Below are positions 24,882 through 33,273 of a stretch of 64,000 nucleotides of DNA, one piece after another (the stretch's first letter is position 1; every line of letters starts with the position of its first letter). The notes under the pieces are model-generated. The model did no database searches, had not been told where the DNA came from, and was given only the letters and a program-made list of their open reading frames with translations. The DNA is from Geodermatophilaceae bacterium URHA0031 (GTDB lineage Bacteria; Actinomycetota; Actinomycetes; Mycobacteriales; Geodermatophilaceae): contig JHVP01000003.1 of the NCBI GenBank assembly GCA_000620205.1, positions 1 through 64,000 of the forward strand, in the 5' to 3' direction. The translations under genes were made by a program, and so were the position numbers.

Positions 24882-26264
24882 TCAGACGCCGGCGAGCTTC
24901 GTGCCCGGGCGCAGGTAGACCGCCCAGGTGACGACGACGCAGACGGCGTAGAAGGCGATGAAGGCCACGTAGGCGCCGTCCCCGCTGCCGGTGGACAGGA
25001 ACGACTGGCGGAAGGCCAGGTTGACCAGCACCCCGCCGAAGGCACCCACGGCCCCGGCGATCCCGATCACCGCCCCGGACGTCCGCAGTGCGTGCCGGTC
25101 GGCGGTCGCCGGGTCGGTGCCGGTGGCGACGGCGTCCATCGCCCGGGTGCGGAACACCGCCGGGATCATCTTGTAGGTCGAGCCGTTGCCGATCCCGCTG
25201 AGCACGAACAGCAGCACGAAGCCGAGCAGGAACAGCGGCAGCGACTCCGCCTGGCTGGCCACCAGCACGACGGCCGCGCCGGCCGCCATCGCGATGAAGT
25301 TCCAGAAGGTGATCCGCGCGCCGCCGAACCGGTCGGCGAGCGACCCGCCCAGCGGCCGGATCAGCGACCCGAGCAGCGGCCCGAGCCAGGTGAGCTGCGC
25401 GGCGGCCAGCGGCGTGGCGAAGTCCTCCGCGAACTGGTTCTGCAGCACCTGGCCGAAGGCGAACCCGAACCCGATGAACGAGCCGAAGGTGCCGATGTAG
25501 AGGAAGGACAGGATCCAGGTGTGGGACTCGCGGGCCGCGTCGCGCATGGCCCGGGGCTGGTTGCGCGCCGTCGTCAGGTTGTCCATCAGCAGCGCCGCGC
25601 CGACCGCGGCGACGACGATCAGCGGCAGGTAGACGTAGAGCACGATCCGCGGGTGCTCGGCGCCGGCGGTGGCCAGCACCAGCAGGCCGACGAGCTGGAT
25701 GACCGGGACGCCCAGGTTGCCCCCGCCGGCGTTGAGGCCGAGCGCCCAGCCCTTGAGCCGGGTCGGGTAGAAGGCGTTGATGTTGGTCATCGAGCTGGCG
25801 AAGTTGCCGCCGCCCACGCCGGCCAGGCAGGAGACGACCAGCAGGGTGGTGTACGAGACGCCCGGCTCCAGCACGACCGCCGTCGCGATGGTCGGCACCA
25901 GCAGCAGCGAGGCGCTGATGACCGTCCAGTTGCGGCCGCCGAACTTCGCCACCGCGAAGGTGTAGGGCAGCCGGACGAACGCGCCCAGTGCGGTGGGCAG
26001 CGTGGTGAGCAGGAACTTGCCGGCCGGGTCGATGCCGAACACCGGCTCGGGCAGGAAGAGCACCATCACCGACCACAGGCTCCAGATGGAGAAGCCGATG
26101 TGCTCGGAGAAGACGGAGAAGAACAGGTTCCGCCGGGCGATGGGCCGGCCCGTGGACTCCCAGAACTCCACGTCCTCCGGGCGCCAGTCGTCGATCCACC
26201 GACCGCCGAGGCGGCCCGGGGCGCGCTGGGTCGAGGTGGTGGTGGGTTCGGTGGCGGTGGCCAT
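24882..26264 (-). CDS. narK: NarK-type nitrate/nitrite transporter
   Basis: Major facilitator permease of 460 residues with twelve predicted membrane helices, importing nitrate (and/or exporting nitrite) for the nasA-nirBD pathway. The nitrate signature motifs are both present: GVGGGNFASSMTNINAFYP in the first half and a glycine-rich GIAGAVGAFGGVLVNLAF in the second, plus the conserved arginines near helices 2 and 8. The N-terminus RWIDDWRPEDVEFWESTGRPIARRN is typical of actinobacterial NarK. It is monocistronic, with the nitrogen-motif element upstream at 26287-26324. Confidence 0.93.
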   Translation of the reverse strand: MATATEPTTTSTQRAPGRLGGRWIDDWRPEDVEFWESTGRPIARRNLFFSVFSEHIGFSIWSLWSVMVLFLPEPVFGIDPAGKFLLTTLPTALGAFVRLPYTFAVAKFGGRNWTVISASLLLVPTIATAVVLEPGVSYTTLLVVSCLAGVGGGNFASSMTNINAFYPTRLKGWALGLNAGGGNLGVPVIQLVGLLVLATAGAEHPRIVLYVYLPLIVVAAVGAALLMDNLTTARNQPRAMRDAARESHTWILSFLYIGTFGSFIGFGFAFGQVLQNQFAEDFATPLAAAQLTWLGPLLGSLIRPLGGSLADRFGGARITFWNFIAMAAGAAVVLVASQAESLPLFLLGFVLLFVLSGIGNGSTYKMIPAVFRTRAMDAVATGTDPATADRHALRTSGAVIGIAGAVGAFGGVLVNLAFRQSFLSTGSGDGAYVAFIAFYAVCVVVTWAVYLRPGTKLAGV

Positions 26265-26286
26265 GCACCGACGGTCGCGCCTCGGC

Positions 26287-26324
26287 GTTCCCCCGCCGTT
26301 GCCGCCGCGGTGAACTCGTGTTCC
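26287..26324 (-). promoter_or_regulatory. narK: Nitrogen-control motif upstream of narK (shared with nasA)
   Basis: On the minus strand GGAACACGAGTT (26324-26313) lies 49-60 bases before the narK start. A second half-site GGAAC (26291-26287) lies 23-27 bases before it. The nasA gene has GGAACGCGAGCT and GAAAC at exactly the same distances. The half-sites are 33 bases apart, three helical turns of 11, and resemble the GaAAc half of GlnR boxes. The binding factor (GlnR, NnaR or both) is inferred. Confidence 0.55.
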
Positions 26325-26409
26325 GTTGTCCGCACCGCGCCTGCCCCGCTGTGGTGAGGAGCGGGCGGCGCCGGGTGCGACCCGCCCCGGTGCGGGCCAT
26401 GATCACCCC

Positions 26410-27195
26410 GTGAGGGACTCCGAGGAGCGCGCGCCCGGCCGGGACCTGGTGGAGACCGGGGAACTGGTCGCCGGGACGATGAGCCGCGCCGTCGCCGGGC
26501 TGCTGTTCGAGCCCGCGTCGAGCCCCCTGCGGCTGGACGACCGGCTGGCCGGCTGCCTGCGCGACGCCGCCACCTCGGCCGCCGCGCTGCCGCTGACCTG
26601 GGAGCGCGCCCGCGCCGGCGCCGCCCTCGCCTTCGTCGCGGAGCTGTCGGTCACCCGCGCCCACCAGGGCCGCGCGGTGCGCACCGACGGCTTCTTCAGC
26701 GTCAGCACCGCCGCCCGCTCGGCCGCCGAGTGGCTGGTCGAGGACGTCGTCCAGGCGGCGCGGCGGACCACCGAGGAGCGCCGGGTGCGGCACCTGGGCT
26801 ACCTGGTGGCCGAGGTCGCCGTCTCCCCCGACGTCGACGTGGCGCTGGCCGCCCGGGCGTTGCAGCTGGCGGAGTCCTGCAGCTGGCGGCAGCTGGTGCT
26901 GCTGGCCGCGGTGGGCCGGCGGGACCGCGCGCCCCTGCCGATGACGCCGCTGGAGGACGACCCGCGGGCCTGGCGGGCCTGGGGCGCCCGGGAGGACGTC
27001 GCGGACCTGCAGCGCGCGGGGCTGCTGGACCCCCCGCCCGCCACCGTCCGGCCGGGTTCCCGGCCGCGGCTGCGCCCGGCCGACCTCCGGCTGACCCGGC
27101 GCGGGGTGCTGCTGCACCGGCTGCTGGCGCTGGACTTCGTCCGCGAGGACGACGTCCATGCCGCCCTGGCCGACCTGGACCTGCCGACCGCCTGA
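26410..27195 (+). CDS. Unrecognised soluble helical protein
   Basis: A 261-residue protein with no family I can name. It is Ala/Arg/Leu-rich, appears mostly helical and has no membrane segment or signal peptide. Notable stretches are LVETGELVAGTMSRAVAGLLFEP, TRAHQGRAVRTDGFFSVSTAARSAAEWLVEDVV, and a C-terminal RPADLRLTRRGVLLHRLLALDFVREDDVHAAL that could be a small winged-helix-like end. The start is GTG 26410. Its stop overlaps the ATG of the next gene (ATGA), so the two are translationally coupled and may act together. Confidence 0.6.
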   Translation: MRDSEERAPGRDLVETGELVAGTMSRAVAGLLFEPASSPLRLDDRLAGCLRDAATSAAALPLTWERARAGAALAFVAELSVTRAHQGRAVRTDGFFSVSTAARSAAEWLVEDVVQAARRTTEERRVRHLGYLVAEVAVSPDVDVALAARALQLAESCSWRQLVLLAAVGRRDRAPLPMTPLEDDPRAWRAWGAREDVADLQRAGLLDPPPATVRPGSRPRLRPADLRLTRRGVLLHRLLALDFVREDDVHAALADLDLPTA

Positions 27196-29009
27196 TGAAG
27201 GGCCGGGACGAGGACGTCGACGCCGCCGTCTCCCGCGCGCTCCCGGAGCTGACGCCGGCCGCCGTCCTGCTCACCGACACCCCGGAGGAGGCCGTCCGGC
27301 TGCTCGGCGCCGCGCTGGGCCGACCCGGCGCGCTGGAGTCCGGTCAGGCCGCGCTCCGCGCGCTGGCCGCCGCGGCGGCGAGCCCGGAGCAGGTGATCGG
27401 CTCGCTGGACCCGGCACCGGCCGACGACGACGAGGCGCTGGCCGGCGCGCTGCGCACGCTGCCCGCCGCCGACCGGGCCGCGGCGGTCCTGCATCTGCTG
27501 GACGCCGGGCCGCAGCAGGGCGCCGACGCCGCGGTCGCGACGTTGGGGACGGCGCTGGCCGGCCGGGACGAGCAGGCCCGGGCGACGCGCGCTCGCGAGC
27601 GGTCGCTGTTCGCGGTGCCCGGCACGGCACCGGAGCCCGACCTCCCGGCCGCCCCGCTGCCCGATCGGCTCGCCCGGCTGGCCGCCGGCCGGCGCCTCCC
27701 GCCGACGGCGGCGGAGACGGTGGCCGGCCTGGTGACCGCCGCCCGAGCGGCCCGGCGCCGCCGGCGGGTGCAGCTGGTGGCCGGCGCGGTCGTCGTCCTC
27801 GCGCTGGCGGTCGTCGTCCCGGTGCTGCCGCGCGGCGGACCGACCCCGACCCCGACGTCCACCCCGACCGCCGTCCCGGTCCCCGAGGGGCCCTCGGTCT
27901 ACGCCGGTGCCACCCGCGGATCACTCGCCGAGGATGAGGAGTTCCTGCAGGCCCTGCGCGCGCTCGACTGGCCGCCGGCCCGCGCCACGGACCCTCGGCG
28001 GGTGGTCTACGCCGGGGACGTGCCCGGCGGCCGGTGGGCGCTGCTCACGTCCGGAGGCACCGCGGCGCGACCGGCCGCCGCTGCCTGGTTCACCGGACCC
28101 GAGGGCGCCGCGCCGGAGGACCTGTGGCTGACGTCGGGCTGGAGCACGCCCGACCCCACCCAGCCGACCGCGCTCACCGACCCGACCACCGGGACCCTCG
28201 TGGTGCTGGCCGCCCCGGACGACCAGATCGCGGTGTCCGCGCGACCGGAGGTCACCGCGGACGGCGGCGTGCAGCGCGCCTACGGGCTGGCCACCCCCGC
28301 GGCCGGCCTGGCCAAGCTGCACCTCGAACCGGTGCCAGGTGCCGTGGGCAGCGCCGTCCAGGTCCTGTGGCGGCGGGCCGGCCGCCCGCCGGAGCCGCTC
28401 ACCCCCGCCGTCGTCCCGACGGAGGCCGCGCCAGGGGCACCGCCGCTCGACCGGCTGCGCCCGGCTCCGGAGCCGGCCCGCGGGGACGCGGCGGTCGGCC
28501 CCCAGCTGGCGTCCGTGCTGGGCCGGCTGGGCCAGTCCGCCGAGGACGCCGCGGTCACCGTCCTGTGGGCCGGTGACCTGCCCGGCCCGCACGGGACGCC
28601 TGCGCGGGTGACGGTCCTCGCCGTCCGGCAACCGTCCGGGGCCGCCGTTGTCACCGCCCCCTACGGCCTGGACACCGGCCCGACCGGCGTGGCGGGCAGC
28701 TCGGTGTGCGTCACCGGGGTGCTGCCCGCGGGTGAGCCCCTGGACCAGCGGGTCGTGGCCCTGCGGTGCGACGTCACGGCCGGCGTCGCCGACCCGACGA
28801 GCGCCCGGTCCCTGGTCGTCCTCACCCCGCGGGACGCGACCTCGGTGCAGCTGTTCGACGGCGCCGGGACCGTGCTCGGCGAGCACCCGCTGACCGACGG
28901 CGTCGCCGTCGTCCACTCCCCCGGCGCCGTCGCCCGGGTCGTGGTGCACGGCGCGCGGGGCGAGGTCTCCGGAGCGGCCGTGCTGGAGGACGCCGACCTC
29001 TCCGGCTGA
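27195..29009 (+). CDS. Membrane-anchored protein with degenerate sigma-factor-like N-terminus
   Basis: A 604-residue protein. Residues 1-125 resemble a worn-down SigE-type sigma factor: PAAVLLTDTPEEAVRLLGAALGRPG is like region 2, and DDDEALAGALRTLPAADRAAAVLHLLDAG is like the start of region 4. The DNA-recognition helix itself is not conserved. A basic segment (RAARRRRRVQ) is followed by one transmembrane helix (about 192-211), then a Pro/Thr linker (PTPTPTSTPT). About 370 extracytoplasmic residues rich in beta strands follow. The predicted topology is N-in, C-out. It is coupled to the preceding gene by ATGA. Function unknown. Confidence 0.6.
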   Translation: MKGRDEDVDAAVSRALPELTPAAVLLTDTPEEAVRLLGAALGRPGALESGQAALRALAAAAASPEQVIGSLDPAPADDDEALAGALRTLPAADRAAAVLHLLDAGPQQGADAAVATLGTALAGRDEQARATRARERSLFAVPGTAPEPDLPAAPLPDRLARLAAGRRLPPTAAETVAGLVTAARAARRRRRVQLVAGAVVVLALAVVVPVLPRGGPTPTPTSTPTAVPVPEGPSVYAGATRGSLAEDEEFLQALRALDWPPARATDPRRVVYAGDVPGGRWALLTSGGTAARPAAAAWFTGPEGAAPEDLWLTSGWSTPDPTQPTALTDPTTGTLVVLAAPDDQIAVSARPEVTADGGVQRAYGLATPAAGLAKLHLEPVPGAVGSAVQVLWRRAGRPPEPLTPAVVPTEAAPGAPPLDRLRPAPEPARGDAAVGPQLASVLGRLGQSAEDAAVTVLWAGDLPGPHGTPARVTVLAVRQPSGAAVVTAPYGLDTGPTGVAGSSVCVTGVLPAGEPLDQRVVALRCDVTAGVADPTSARSLVVLTPRDATSVQLFDGAGTVLGEHPLTDGVAVVHSPGAVARVVVHGARGEVSGAAVLEDADLSG

Positions 29010-29027
29010 GCCGACCGGCCGCCGGCG

Positions 29028-29822
29028 TCAGCCCGACCGGGCCGACCGGGCGTAGGCGACCGGTGTGGTCGCCAGCATCCGGCGGAAGTGCCGGGTCAGG
29101 TGCGACTGGTCGGCGAAGCCGGCCGCGGTCGCCACCTCCGCGGCCGGCATGCCGGCGAGCAGCAGCCGCCGGGCCAGGTCGATCCGGCGCCCGGTCAGGT
29201 AGCGGTGCGGCGGGAGGCCGTGCCGGCGGGTGAAGGAGCGCACCAGCGAGGTGGGGTGCACGCCGAGGAGCGCGGCGGCCTCCGCCAGCGACATCCCCTC
29301 GGCCAGCCGGGCGTCCAGCAGGTCGCGCACCCGGTCGGCCAGCACGTCGTCCCGCACGTCCGGGGGCGCGACGACGGCCCGGTCCAGGTGCTGGCGCAGG
29401 CGCTCGAGCACGAACGCGAGCCGGCTCTCCGCCTCGAGCAGGTCCCCGCCGGGCGCCAGCGCGCCGTGCAGCGCGGACAGCCGGTCCCGCAGCGCACCGT
29501 CGTCGAAGGCGGGCTGGTCGACGGACCGGTCGACCCGGCCCGAGCCCAGCGTGGCCGGCTCCAGGTAGAGCACCCGTTTGCGGAAACCGGCGGGCGAGGA
29601 GGACCGGCCGTCGTGTGGCACCCCGGGCGGCAGCAGGGTGACCAGGGTGCGGGTGGCACCGTGCGCGTGCCGGTCCAGGTCGTAGCGGACGGCCCCGTCG
29701 TCGACGAGCAGCAGCGTCCAGGCCTCGTGGGTGTGCGCGGGGTAGACGTGGTCGGTGAAGTGCGCGTGCAGGACCTCGGTCAGCCCCGGCACGTCGGGCC
29801 GCCAGGCGACCACCTCGCTCAC
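29028..29822 (-). CDS. AraC-family transcriptional regulator
   Basis: A 264-residue regulator: an N-terminal cupin-like sensing domain (HTHEAWTLLLVDDGAVRYDLDRHAH) and a C-terminal double helix-turn-helix. The latter shows [47 protein letters not shown] and AEVATAAGFADQSHLTRHFRRMLATTPVAYA. The GTG start at 29822 lies 48 bases from the divergent DUF2000 gene, a genomic pairing found in other bacteria, so it probably regulates that gene. Its effector is unknown. Confidence 0.9.
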   Translation of the reverse strand: MSEVVAWRPDVPGLTEVLHAHFTDHVYPAHTHEAWTLLLVDDGAVRYDLDRHAHGATRTLVTLLPPGVPHDGRSSSPAGFRKRVLYLEPATLGSGRVDRSVDQPAFDDGALRDRLSALHGALAPGGDLLEAESRLAFVLERLRQHLDRAVVAPPDVRDDVLADRVRDLLDARLAEGMSLAEAAALLGVHPTSLVRSFTRRHGLPPHRYLTGRRIDLARRLLLAGMPAAEVATAAGFADQSHLTRHFRRMLATTPVAYARSARSG

Positions 29823-29870
29823 GTCAGGAACGTACAAGACCAGCGGCGCCCCGGACCCGAGGCTGGGGGC

Positions 29871-30302
29871 ATGGACACCGCCGCCGAGCCGCCCCGCTGG
29901 CCCACCAAGATCGCCGTGCTGCTGCGCGAGGACCTCGCGCCGTGGCAGACCCTCAACGTCACCTCGTTCCTGGTCAGCGGCATCACCGCGACCGGCCCCG
30001 AGCTGGTCGGCGAGCCGTACCAGGACGCCGACGGCACGGGGTACCTGCCGATGCTGCGCCAGCCGGTGCTGGTCCTGGCTGGGTCCGCGGACCTGCTGAG
30101 GACGGCCCGCACCCGTGCCCTGGACCGCGGCCTGACCCCCGCCGTCTTCACCAGCGAGCTGTTCGGCACCCCCGGCGACGTGCAGAACCGGGCGGCGGTG
30201 AAGGCGGTCGCCGGCGCCGACCTGGACCTGGTGGGGCTCGCCGTCCACGGCCCGAGGAGCGCCGTCGACAAGGTGGTGAAGGGCGCCCGCATGCACCCCT
30301 GA
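29871..30302 (+). CDS. DUF2000 domain protein
   Basis: A 143-residue protein of the DUF2000 family (a peptidyl-tRNA hydrolase II-like fold of unknown role). It has KIAVLLREDLAPWQTLNVTSFLVSGI at the N-terminus and LDLVGLAVHGPRSAVDKVVKGARMHP at the C-terminus, covering the whole family. It is divergent from the AraC regulator at 29028-29822. GGGGGC precedes the ATG. A triple palindrome follows the stop. Confidence 0.85.
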   Translation: MDTAAEPPRWPTKIAVLLREDLAPWQTLNVTSFLVSGITATGPELVGEPYQDADGTGYLPMLRQPVLVLAGSADLLRTARTRALDRGLTPAVFTSELFGTPGDVQNRAAVKAVAGADLDLVGLAVHGPRSAVDKVVKGARMHP

Positions 30303-30305
30303 CCC

Positions 30306-30371
30306 GGTCTCGGCGCCGCGACCTTGCGGGGTTTCGGCGCCGAAACCTGCCGAGGGTTCGGCGCCGAAACC
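30306..30371. repeat. Three tandem GGCGCC-centred palindromes
   Basis: Three copies of a palindromic unit are spaced about 24-25 bases apart between the convergent DUF2000 and nirD genes. They are GGTCTCGGCGCCGCGACC (30306-30323, degenerate), GGTTTCGGCGCCGAAACC (30330-30347, perfect 18-bp palindrome) and GGTTCGGCGCCGAAACC (30355-30371). The spacers (TTGCGG, TGCCGAG) are alike. It may act as a bidirectional terminator or be an extragenic palindromic repeat family. Confidence 0.75.
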
Positions 30372-30374
30372 GCG

Positions 30375-30701
30375 TTAGACGTCGACGACGAGCTGGCCGT
30401 CCTCCTCGTGCACGGCGAACAGCCGGACCGGCGCCGCACCGCTGGTCGAGGCGCCGTCGCGCCACCGGTAGGCGAACAGGTGCAGCGGGCAGACCAGCAC
30501 GTCCGCGTCGGTCTGCCCGTCGGCCAGCGGGCCGCCGGCGTGCGGGCAGGCGGCCTGGGTGGCGTGCAGCGAGCCGTCGCGCAGCCGGAACACCGCCACC
30601 TGCACACCGCCGGCCACGAACGCCCGGCCCTCGCCCAGCGGCACGTCGTCCACCCGGCCGACGACGTGCGCGGTCGTCGTCGACTGGTCCACCACGCTCA
30701 T
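30375..30701 (-). CDS. nirD: Nitrite reductase small subunit (Rieske type)
   Basis: Small subunit of the cytoplasmic NAD(P)H-dependent nitrite reductase. The start is ATG 30701 (MSVVDQSTTTAHVVG), overlapping the nirB stop by 4 bases; 108 residues. The Rieske [2Fe-2S] ligands are present: CPHAGGPLADG and CPLHLFAY (Cys-x-His and Cys-x-x-His). It is the last gene of nasA-nirB-nirD. Confidence 0.95.
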   Translation of the reverse strand: MSVVDQSTTTAHVVGRVDDVPLGEGRAFVAGGVQVAVFRLRDGSLHATQAACPHAGGPLADGQTDADVLVCPLHLFAYRWRDGASTSGAAPVRLFAVHEEDGQLVVDV

Positions 30702-33253
30702 CGGACCGGCACCTTCGGCAGGTCGACCAGCGGCAGTGCGGTGCGGAACTGGCCGGGGGTGGCGGGCTGCCGACCGTCCTGGCCCCACGGGTCGGTGTAG
30801 GCGTCGATCGAGCGCTGCATGCCCTCGTCGAGGTCAGCGAGGATGCCCTCGCCGTCCTCCAGCAGCACGTGCTTGATGCGCTCCAGGCCGACCCGGGGCA
30901 CGAAGTCGTAGGTGCGCTCGAGCCAGTTGGCGTTCTCCCGGTAGTACTGCAGGAACCGGCCGGTCAGCTCGATCACCGCGGCCGGGGAGTCGACGGTGGC
31001 CAGCAGGTCGCCCTTGCGGATGGTGGCCCCGGCGGCGCCGCCGACGTAGACCTCCCACTTCCCGTTGCCGACCGCGACGACCCCGACGTCCTTGACGTAG
31101 GCCTCGGCGCAGTTGCGCGGGCAGCCGACGACGGCGAGCTTCATCTTCGCCGGGCTCTCGATGCCCTGGAAGCGGGTCTCCAGGTCGATGCCCAGCTGGG
31201 TGGAGTCGCCGAGGCCGAACCGGCAGAAGTCCGTGCCGACGCAGGTCTTCACGGTGCGGAAGCTCTTGCCGTAGGCGTAGCCCGAGGGCATGCCCAGGTC
31301 GTCCCACATCGCCGGCAGGTCCTCCTTGCGGACGCCGAGCAGGTCGATCCGCTGGCCGCCGGTGATCTTGACCATCGGGACCTCGTACTTCTCGGCGACG
31401 TCGGCGATCCGGCGCAGCTGGGCGGGCGTGGTCACCCCGCCCTTGATCTGCGGGACGACGGAGAAGGTGCCGTCGCGCTGGATGTTGCCGTGCACCCGGT
31501 CGTTGATGAACTTGGCGTCGTTCTCCTGCACGTGGTCCGCGCCCCAGATCATCCGCAGCAGCGAGGTGAGGCCCATCTTCGACTTCGCGTCCTCGGCGCC
31601 GCCTGGGGCGAGCGCGGCGAAGACGGCGGAGACGCTGAGCAGGCCCTGCTCGCGGATCGCAGCCATCAGCGCCGGCTTGGCCAGCGGGATGCCGGGCACG
31701 TACCAGGACTCGGCGGGGTCCTCGACGACGTCGCCGTCGGCGGCCCACTCGACGATCTGCTTGACCAGGCCCTTGCACGACCCGCAGCCCTTGCCGGCCC
31801 GGGTGCGGTCCATGACCCCGCCGACGGTGGTGCACCCGCTGGCCACCGTGTCGCAGATGTCCTGCTTCGAGACGCCGTTGCAGTTGCACACCTGCGAGTC
31901 GCCGGGCAGCTCGGCGACGCCGGGCTCACGCCCGTCCGACGAACCAGCGCCGTCGGACAGGTCGACGAGCAGCGTGATCCGCTCCTCTGGCAGCGGCGTG
32001 CCGCGGTCGAAGGCCTGGGTGAGGAAGGCGACCTTGCGGGTGTCCCCGAGCAGGGTCGCGCCGATCAGCCGGTCGTCGCGGACGACGACGCTCAGGTGCA
32101 CCCCCCGCCGCGGCTCGGAGATGACCAGGAACTCGTCGGTGTCCCGTTCCGGCCGGTTGACCCCCATCGTGGCCACGTCGACCCCGGCGACCTTGAGCTT
32201 GGTCGCCGTCCGGGAGCCGTGGTACTCGGCGTCCGGGTCGGTGCCGGTGAGCAGGTCGGCGAGCACCCGGGCCTGCTCCCACACCGGCGCGACCAGCCCG
32301 TAGACCTCGCCGCGGTGCTGCGCGCACTCCCCCACCGCGTAGACGTCGGGGTCGTCGGTGCGCAGCTGGTCGTCGACGACGACGCCGCGCTCGACCTCGA
32401 TGCCGCTCATCAGCGCCACCTCGGTGACCGGCCGGATGCCGGCGGCGATGACCAGCATGTCGGCATCGATGGCCCGGCCGTCGGCCAGGACGACGCCGCG
32501 CACCCGGTCCGGCCCGATCACCTCGGTGGTGCGGGTGGCCAGGTGGACGACGATGCCGAGGGACTCGACGCTCTGCTTGAGGATCGCGCCGCCGTCGGGG
32601 TCGAGCTGCTGGTTCATCAGGTGGGTGCCGGCGTGGACGACCTCCACCTGCAGGCCGTGGCCCTGCAGCGCCCGGGCGGCCTCCAGCCCGAGCAGGCCGC
32701 CGCCGACGACGACTGCCTTCTCGTGCTCCGCGGCGGCCGCGAGCATGGCCCGGGTGTCGTCGATCGTGCGGAACCCGAAGACACCTGGGAGGAACTCGTC
32801 GTCGGACCGGTACAGCCCGGTCATCGGCGGGATGAACGAGCGGCTTCCGGTGGCGAGGACCAGCTGGTCGTAGGAGGTCGCCGTCCCGTCCGCGGCGTGC
32901 ACGACCTTGGCGTGGGTGTCGATCCGCCGCACCCGCACCCCGGCGCGCAGCTGCACGCCGTTGTCGGCGTACCAGTCGTGGCTGTTGAGGACGATGTCGT
33001 CCTCGTGCTCCTCGCCGGCCAGCACGTGGCTGAGCATGATCCGGTTGTAGTTGCCGTGCGGCTCCTCGCCGAACACGGTGATCGCGAACTGGTCACCGCC
33101 GCCGCGCTCGAGCACCTCCTCGACCACCCGGGCGCCGGCCATCCCGTTGCCGACCACGACCAGCCGCTGCCGGGTGTCGACGCCGTCCGCGTCGTCCATC
33201 GCGAAGTGCAGCGTGCTCACACCCTCCGGGCGCCCGCCCAGGACTGGGTTCAT
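30698..33253 (-). CDS. nirB: Assimilatory nitrite reductase, large subunit
   Basis: Reduces nitrite to ammonium with NAD(P)H in the cytoplasm. The protein has 851 residues from ATG 33253; GTG 33220 is a possible shorter start. Order: FAD/NAD(P)-binding oxidoreductase (about 28-310, VVVGNGMAGARVVEE), BFD-like [2Fe-2S] domain (CNCNGVSKQDICD...CTTVGGVMDRTRAGKGCGSCKGLV), ferredoxin-like half domains, and the sirohaem/[4Fe-4S] core with TCVGTDFCRFG and VGCPRNCAEA. It lies 20 bases after nasA and overlaps nirD by 4 bases. Confidence 0.96.
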   Translation of the reverse strand: MNPVLGGRPEGVSTLHFAMDDADGVDTRQRLVVVGNGMAGARVVEEVLERGGGDQFAITVFGEEPHGNYNRIMLSHVLAGEEHEDDIVLNSHDWYADNGVQLRAGVRVRRIDTHAKVVHAADGTATSYDQLVLATGSRSFIPPMTGLYRSDDEFLPGVFGFRTIDDTRAMLAAAAEHEKAVVVGGGLLGLEAARALQGHGLQVEVVHAGTHLMNQQLDPDGGAILKQSVESLGIVVHLATRTTEVIGPDRVRGVVLADGRAIDADMLVIAAGIRPVTEVALMSGIEVERGVVVDDQLRTDDPDVYAVGECAQHRGEVYGLVAPVWEQARVLADLLTGTDPDAEYHGSRTATKLKVAGVDVATMGVNRPERDTDEFLVISEPRRGVHLSVVVRDDRLIGATLLGDTRKVAFLTQAFDRGTPLPEERITLLVDLSDGAGSSDGREPGVAELPGDSQVCNCNGVSKQDICDTVASGCTTVGGVMDRTRAGKGCGSCKGLVKQIVEWAADGDVVEDPAESWYVPGIPLAKPALMAAIREQGLLSVSAVFAALAPGGAEDAKSKMGLTSLLRMIWGADHVQENDAKFINDRVHGNIQRDGTFSVVPQIKGGVTTPAQLRRIADVAEKYEVPMVKITGGQRIDLLGVRKEDLPAMWDDLGMPSGYAYGKSFRTVKTCVGTDFCRFGLGDSTQLGIDLETRFQGIESPAKMKLAVVGCPRNCAEAYVKDVGVVAVGNGKWEVYVGGAAGATIRKGDLLATVDSPAAVIELTGRFLQYYRENANWLERTYDFVPRVGLERIKHVLLEDGEGILADLDEGMQRSIDAYTDPWGQDGRQPATPGQFRTALPLVDLPKVPVR

Positions 33254-33273
33254 CACCCGACCCAGCCCGCCCA

